From DSAR01 sp034437315 (lineage in GTDB: Bacteria > Chloroflexota > Anaerolineae > B4-G1): a stretch of 29,201 nucleotides of DNA. Under the pieces are notes generated by a model that saw nothing but the letters and a program-made list of their open reading frames with translations, ran no database searches and had not been told where the DNA came from. This document shows, piece by piece, positions 25,322-29,201 of this stretch (position 1 is its first letter; the number at the start of each line of letters is the position of its first letter). The stretch lies in assembly GCA_034437315.1 (NCBI GenBank), contig DAOTUC010000108.1:1-29201 (forward strand). Reading direction: 5' to 3'. The position numbers and the translations under genes were made by a program.

Positions 25322-25855
25322 TTAATCGGTGTCAGGTTCCGCCAGCGTGAACTCCCAGGCGCACCAGTAATTGTCGGGATGGGGATCGGGCGGGCAAGCG
25401 ATGCAGTGGGTGCGGATGCGGGGGTCTATGGTCGCGGCGAAGTTGGCGTATTCCACCAGGCCCACCGGTTTGCAGGGGAAATCGGGCAGCCCCTTGCGCT
25501 GGCGAGCGGTCTGTACGCGGCACCTGTTCATCCGGAAGATGAACGTGTGTTCGTCCACATCGAGGATCTCTTGCACGTTGATGTGGGCGTAGAGGCGAAA
25601 CTGCAACGCCTTTTTCAGGGCTGGAAGGCCGCCGCCCGGCTCGATGTTCAGGCGGCGCATCATGCGTTTTGCCTCGATGACGGTGAATTGCTCCCAGGCC
25701 CGTTTGTCCAGCGCGATGGCGGTCTCCATGTCGAATTTCTCCTCGGCCGCCAGGAACCACAAACCGTCGTGAGCCAGCCAATTCTTGGCTGCATCCTCCA
25801 ATAAATCGATCAACTGATCCTTGGAAAGTTGACGTAGCGCGTCGCGATTGTTCAT
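25322..25855 (-). CDS. DUF6125-like conserved protein with cysteine-rich C terminus
   Basis: The 177-residue protein has a helical N-terminal half (KDQLIDLLEDAAKNWLAHDG, LWFLAAEEKFDMETAIALD) and a C-terminal part with four conserved-looking cysteines: FRMNRCRVQ, DFPCKPVG, THCIACPPDPHPD. It closely resembles a family I recall as DUF6125, found with metabolic genes in Chloroflexota, Firmicutes and archaea, whose function is unknown. The cysteines could bind a metal or cluster, which is inference. Its ATG overlaps the stop of the histidine phosphatase in ATGA, so it is the last gene of a three-gene operon. Confidence 0.75.
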   Translation of the reverse strand: MNNRDALRQLSKDQLIDLLEDAAKNWLAHDGLWFLAAEEKFDMETAIALDKRAWEQFTVIEAKRMMRRLNIEPGGGLPALKKALQFRLYAHINVQEILDVDEHTFIFRMNRCRVQTARQRKGLPDFPCKPVGLVEYANFAATIDPRIRTHCIACPPDPHPDNYWCAWEFTLAEPDTD

Positions 25856-26514
25856 CCTTGTGCCCCTTTTCTTCTTAATGATTCTACTCGCTGATTCGTC
25901 AAATGTATCAGGTGACTGTCGTCGTTGATGAGTTGGATGATCACGCGCCCATCATCCAGCACATCGAACACGTTGACCGCGCAGGTCCCTTGCCCCAAGC
26001 GCCAGAAATGCTCATTGCCCAGGCCGATAACCGATAGGAGCAGCACCCGGTTGGCGACGGTGTGGGATACCAGGGCGACGGCGTCGTCGGGATGGCGGGC
26101 GACGATTTCGTCCAGTCCGGTTTTGACGCGCACTTCCACTTCGTCCAGCGTTTCCCCGTCGGGAAAGCGGAGCGTGTGCGGCGCGTCGAGCCACCGCTGG
26201 AAATCCTCCGGGTAGCGCCGGGCGATTTCGTCGCTCAATTCGCCCTGCCATTGACCGAAATTGACGTCGAGCAGGCCGTCGAAGGGCTGAGCGGCCAATC
26301 CCTGGGCCGCCGCGATCACCTCGGCCGTCTGCATCGTGCGTTTTAGCGGGCTGGCGTAGACGGCGACGACCGGCCAACGAGAGGCGACGTAACGACCGGT
26401 GATCTCCGCCTGCCGAAGGCCGAAATCGTTCAATGGAACGTCGGCTTGCCCCCGAAAGCGCGCTTCCTTGTTCCACACAGTCTGTCCGTGGCGCACGAGG
26501 ATGATACGGGTCAT
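25852..26514 (-). CDS. Histidine phosphatase family (phosphoglycerate mutase-like) protein
   Basis: The 220-residue protein has the RHG motif at the start (ILVRHGQTVWN; phospho-acceptor H9), ASPLKRTMQTAE with the second arginine, FPDGETLDEV with the acidic residue, and VSHTVANR with the second histidine. This is the catalytic set of the branch-1 family, which includes cobalamin-pathway phosphatases and broad-specificity phosphatases. The substrate is unknown. Its start overlaps the nucleoside hydrolase stop in ATGA and its stop overlaps the DUF6125 start in the same way. The neighbour suggests a nucleotide or sugar phosphate, which is speculation. Confidence 0.88.
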   Translation of the reverse strand: MTRIILVRHGQTVWNKEARFRGQADVPLNDFGLRQAEITGRYVASRWPVVAVYASPLKRTMQTAEVIAAAQGLAAQPFDGLLDVNFGQWQGELSDEIARRYPEDFQRWLDAPHTLRFPDGETLDEVEVRVKTGLDEIVARHPDDAVALVSHTVANRVLLLSVIGLGNEHFWRLGQGTCAVNVFDVLDDGRVIIQLINDDSHLIHLTNQRVESLRRKGAQG

Positions 26515-27644
26515 AGTTTAGCGTTCCTTTCTTGTGACGCACGCGCTCGTTCGGCGCTTACGCTTTCGCCAAGCCTGCGCCAGGCGGCGAATTGGGCCAT
26601 CATCAATTGATCGAAATCCCGCACGCCGGTCACCAGCGTGATCGGCCCGTATTGGCTGGGATCGACGTACAGGCGACCCCTTGCCAGGTCATCGCGGGTG
26701 GATGTGACGTACACCTGTTGCGCCTCGAAGAGGTCGGGATGGGTCAGGGACAGGGTAGGCAGGGCGTCCCATAGGCCGAAGCCATCGTCATGGAACCACA
26801 ATCGCATGAGGGCGAACCAGAAGCGCATCTTGCGGGCGATGAGCTGGGAGACGGGATCGTCGAGCGCCTGGAGTTGGGCGTACTGTGGGCTGCGAAAGAT
26901 AGCCGTCAGGCCGACGCGCCCGGTGACCATCGTCACCGGGCAGTCTGCGTGAATGGCGAGATAGGCGGCCTCGGGGTCGAGGGAGAAGTTGCGTTCGTCC
27001 AGCAGCCGTTCGTTCCAGAGCAATCGCCGGGTCAGCCCGCCGAATAGGTAGAGCGCGTCCAGTTTCTTGAAGAAATGTTCATCCAGCGCGACCGCGTGCC
27101 TGAGATTCGTCAAGCTGCCGGTGGCGATGAGGGTGATACGGTTGCGGTGTGTATCGACGATCTCCTGCAGATGTCGGGCGGCCTCGTTGCTCTCCGCCGC
27201 CTCGGCGGGATTGGATGCGCCGGGGATCACGGGGACGTCATCCTGGTGTAACGCCTGCAACAGGCGGCGGGCTGTGCGGGTCGTCCAACGGACCGCGCTG
27301 TTGCCGTAGGTGGTCGTGATCAGGTGTAGGTCGAGCCGCGGTTCGCCCAGGACGTAGCACAGCGCCATGCCATCGCAAACGTCCCGGAAGGGCAGCCCCA
27401 TCGTCACGTCGCAATCATAAATCAGCGGGATGCGTTCTTCTCTGGACGCTTGTTTCAACGCCGGTAACTGGGGCGCTTCCGCCCGTCCGACGTTGTAGGC
27501 GGCGGAGAGGAAAACGGCGATCAGTATGATACAGGCGGCTATGAAGGCGGCTAACAGCCAATAAAACACGTCCAAAACGATCGTCAAGAAGACGCCAATG
27601 GCGATCAGGCCGATGGCGATCCAAAACCAGAGGTTGCGAAGCAA
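26511..27644 (-). CDS. Membrane-anchored nucleoside hydrolase family protein
   Basis: The 377-residue protein has two hydrophobic helices (about 5-24 and 27-48) followed by an inosine-uridine nucleoside hydrolase-type domain. The N-terminal metal site reads YDCDVTMGLPFRDVCDGMAL (D77, D79, D88, C90, D91). The familiar form is DTDPGxDDAxAL; the loop is longer here, and C90 takes the place where many relatives have aspartate. ITLIATGSLTNLRHAVAL and TMVTGRVGLTAIF agree with the family. The C-terminal metal Asp may be in GLWDALPTL, where a tryptophan replaces the usual His. TTG 27644 is the start, with GGAG at 27651-27654. It heads a three-gene operon. Confidence 0.8.
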   Translation of the reverse strand: MLRNLWFWIAIGLIAIGVFLTIVLDVFYWLLAAFIAACIILIAVFLSAAYNVGRAEAPQLPALKQASREERIPLIYDCDVTMGLPFRDVCDGMALCYVLGEPRLDLHLITTTYGNSAVRWTTRTARRLLQALHQDDVPVIPGASNPAEAAESNEAARHLQEIVDTHRNRITLIATGSLTNLRHAVALDEHFFKKLDALYLFGGLTRRLLWNERLLDERNFSLDPEAAYLAIHADCPVTMVTGRVGLTAIFRSPQYAQLQALDDPVSQLIARKMRFWFALMRLWFHDDGFGLWDALPTLSLTHPDLFEAQQVYVTSTRDDLARGRLYVDPSQYGPITLVTGVRDFDQLMMAQFAAWRRLGESVSAERARASQERNAKL

Positions 27645-27740
27645 GTCTCTCTCCTACGCGCCTATTTGCGCGAATGTATACCGGCGATCTCCACTCATAA
27701 TCATTGACCAGCAGCATAGGGGAAGGGGGCCATGCCGCTT

Positions 27741-27796
27741 CCCAATTCGCTCGTTCACCATTCACTATTCGTCGTTCGTCATTCGTTATTCGTCAC
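27741..27796. repeat. Degenerate CGTCATTCGT-type repeat tract
   Basis: Units such as TTCGCTCG, TTCACCA, TTCACTA, TTCGTCG, TTCGTCA, TTCGTTA and TTCGTCAC follow each other with a period near seven bases. The tract lies between the nucleoside hydrolase start and the end of the glycosidase-like gene. It resembles the tracts at 12541-12605 and 20116-20180. Confidence 0.6.
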
Positions 27797-27828
27797 TCTA
27801 TTGTATCACGTCCGGGGTGGGGGCGCAA

Positions 27829-29007
27829 TTATTCGGACGGCGTCGGGCGGGTGTAGGCCTGGATTTCCTGGTAGATGACCTTGGGCTCGAAATTGGCGGT
27901 CACGAAGGTGTAATAATCGTGATAACTGTAGGTCGATTTGGGGTAGCGGAAGGCCCATATCGCGACACTGCGGCACCAGGGCCAGTTCTCGCGCGCCCAT
28001 TCGTAGGCGCCGATGGTGTAGGCGATGCGCTCGGCCGGGCGGACGGCGTTGACCCAGCGCGGGTGATCGTTCCAACCGGCCTCGGTGACGTAGACCGGCT
28101 TGTCGCCGTCGCCGTGGGCCGCCATCACCGCGTGCAACAACTCGACGCGCCGGAAGTTGATCCGCTCTGGCCCCGGCGGCGCGTCGGCGGGCGCGGTCAG
28201 CCCGTAGGCGTGAGCGGCTAAAGCGTCGAAATAGGGCGCGGCGCCGGCCCGGTACATGCGGTCCAAGTAGATCAAATCATTTAACCCCACGGCGCTGCCC
28301 TCCGGTTCCAGCGTGGGGGCCAGCGCGCCGCCCAGGATGACGATGTCTGGATTGGCCTCGTGGGCGGGGGCGTAGACCGCTTTCAACAGATCGGCGTAAC
28401 CCTCCGGGTCGACCGGCCGGTAGCCCCACTCGAAACTGAGGTTCGGCTCGTTCCACACGATGACGTGATCGACGCTGTCCCGGTAACGGGCGGCGAAGGC
28501 GGCTGTGAAGCGGGCGAAATCGTCATAATGCGCGGCGTCCAGGTAGGTGTGGGTCGTCTTCTGTTCCTGGGGTTCCGGGCGCGCCCATGCCGGCGTCCAA
28601 CCCAGGCGGGCGATCACCGTCAAACCCTGGTTCTCGGCGTGCTTGATCACGGTGTCGGCGTGGTCCCAGTTGAACTTCCCTTCGACCGGCTCGATGTAGG
28701 GCCAGGGGAAGTACTCGACCACCCACGGCGCGCCCATCTGGCGGACCATCTGGAGCGTGCGCTGGATTTTCCATTCTTCCACCTCGTCGGTCAGGCGGGT
28801 GTGGACGCCGGCGATGGGGTTGGTGGTGGAGACTTGTTGGGGCGGGTCGAGGATCACCTGGATGCCGGGCGGGCGAATGGCGCAAAGGAGAAGGAGTAGC
28901 AGCGCCAGCGCCAGGCGGGGCGCCCAGCGGCGGAATCGGCGCAGAAAACGGGATCGCTCGCCATGACCTGAAAAAATCATAATCAACTCGGCGCTCTCTT
29001 TTGTCAT
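27829..29007 (-). CDS. Membrane-anchored glycoside hydrolase-like (TIM-barrel) protein
   Basis: From ATG 29007 the protein has 392 residues. One membrane anchor or uncleaved signal lies near 31-43 (RLALALLLLLLCA), after a very basic stretch. A TIM-barrel glycosidase-like domain follows. The two candidate catalytic acids are E187 in VIVWNEPN and E309 in VTEAGWND, the spacing of clan GH-A (GH39 or GH5-like) retaining enzymes. FPWPYIEPVEGKFNW and VIARLGWTPAW are family-typical. No specific substrate is suggested. ATG 29007 is five bases after the miaB stop, so coupling is likely; ATG 28980 is an alternative. Confidence 0.75.
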   Translation of the reverse strand: MTKESAELIMIFSGHGERSRFLRRFRRWAPRLALALLLLLLCAIRPPGIQVILDPPQQVSTTNPIAGVHTRLTDEVEEWKIQRTLQMVRQMGAPWVVEYFPWPYIEPVEGKFNWDHADTVIKHAENQGLTVIARLGWTPAWARPEPQEQKTTHTYLDAAHYDDFARFTAAFAARYRDSVDHVIVWNEPNLSFEWGYRPVDPEGYADLLKAVYAPAHEANPDIVILGGALAPTLEPEGSAVGLNDLIYLDRMYRAGAAPYFDALAAHAYGLTAPADAPPGPERINFRRVELLHAVMAAHGDGDKPVYVTEAGWNDHPRWVNAVRPAERIAYTIGAYEWARENWPWCRSVAIWAFRYPKSTYSYHDYYTFVTANFEPKVIYQEIQAYTRPTPSE

Positions 29008-29012
29008 CCCCG

Positions 29013-29201
29013 CTAGCTGGGGTTTCCTCCACGTCGAGGGTCGATCTCGCCGATCAGCGACCAAGGGCCGGTCCACGTGATGCGCACCGGGGCTAATCGC
29101 CCGCGCCAATCCCGTTCCGCGCTTTCAAAATAGACCAGCTTGTCGGTCCGGGTGCGTCCCCGCCAGCGACCCTTGCGCGCGTCCTTCCCCTCCACCAGGA
29201 C
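29013..29201 (-). CDS. miaB: tRNA-2-methylthio-N6-dimethylallyladenosine synthase, C-terminal end (partial)
   Basis: Only the last 62 residues are in the window, and the gene continues past its right edge. The segment is a TRAM RNA-binding domain with RWRGRTRTDKLVYF, DWRGRLAPVRITWTG and PWSLIGEI, which is the usual MiaB ending. MiaB adds a methylthio group to A37 of tRNAs reading U-starting codons. The radical SAM core is outside the window, so the assignment to MiaB rather than another methylthiotransferase rests on the TRAM sequence alone. The frame is open at the right edge. Confidence 0.75.
   Translation of the reverse strand, partial: VLVEGKDARKGRWRGRTRTDKLVYFESAERDWRGRLAPVRITWTGPWSLIGEIDPRRGGNPS

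Overview
The window looks like chromosomal DNA of a GC-rich bacterium, most likely a Chloroflexota member (Anaerolineae or Caldilineae type). This rests on the flavour of the proteins (a large PAS/GAF hybrid kinase, a membrane-fused subtilase with a Chloroflexota-style propeptide, a DUF6125-type protein, an AIM24 protein, a short YgiQ). It is inference, because no rRNA or marker phylogeny is available. There are no tRNA or rRNA genes, no recognisable transposase and no CRISPR array.

Layout. 1-468: a near-consensus sigma-70 promoter, then two tandem copies of an imperfectly palindromic MITE/REP-like repeat carrying an internal 13-bp minisatellite. 469-2912: a receiver-PAS-GAF-PAS histidine kinase split by a one-base frameshift. 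2938-3771: a class I methyltransferase, followed by a 14-bp perfect inverted repeat. 4004-5596: a Ppx/GppA phosphatase with an HD domain. 5681-7240: nicotinate phosphoribosyltransferase. 7233-9590: a grpE-dnaJ pair sitting between two genes that have each lost their 3' part, a phosphoribosyltransferase on the left and an SLC13-type permease on the right. 10000-12558: a polytopic membrane domain fused to a subtilisin-like protease. 12618-17457: a plus-strand cluster of glgC, an RlmI-like rRNA methyltransferase, a YgiQ radical SAM protein and a zinc-ribbon membrane protein. 17568-20105 (minus): recJ with a strong terminator and a possible small RNA behind it. 20247-22610: hypF with no other hydrogenase gene. 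22641-23324 (minus): an AIM24 protein with its own terminator. 23540-25288: a GT-C glycosyltransferase-like membrane protein and a FlK-type thioesterase. 25322-27644 (minus): a tightly overlapping operon of membrane-anchored nucleoside hydrolase, histidine phosphatase and DUF6125 protein. 27829-29201 (minus): a membrane-anchored glycosidase-like protein behind the 3' end of miaB.

Most genes are housekeeping or metabolic: NAD salvage (pncB), polyphosphate/ppGpp turnover (ppx), glycogen (glgC), protein folding (grpE, dnaJ), DNA repair (recJ), and RNA modification (rlmI-like, miaB). No single large pathway is encoded. The most notable points are the grpE-dnaJ cassette between two truncated genes, the paired palindromic elements before the broken kinase, the membrane-subtilase fusion, two genes whose promoters predict leaderless mRNAs (hypF and the glycosyltransferase), a possible small RNA carrying an anti-Shine-Dalgarno tract next to recJ, and a family of degenerate CGTCATTCGT-like repeats at three intergenic sites.
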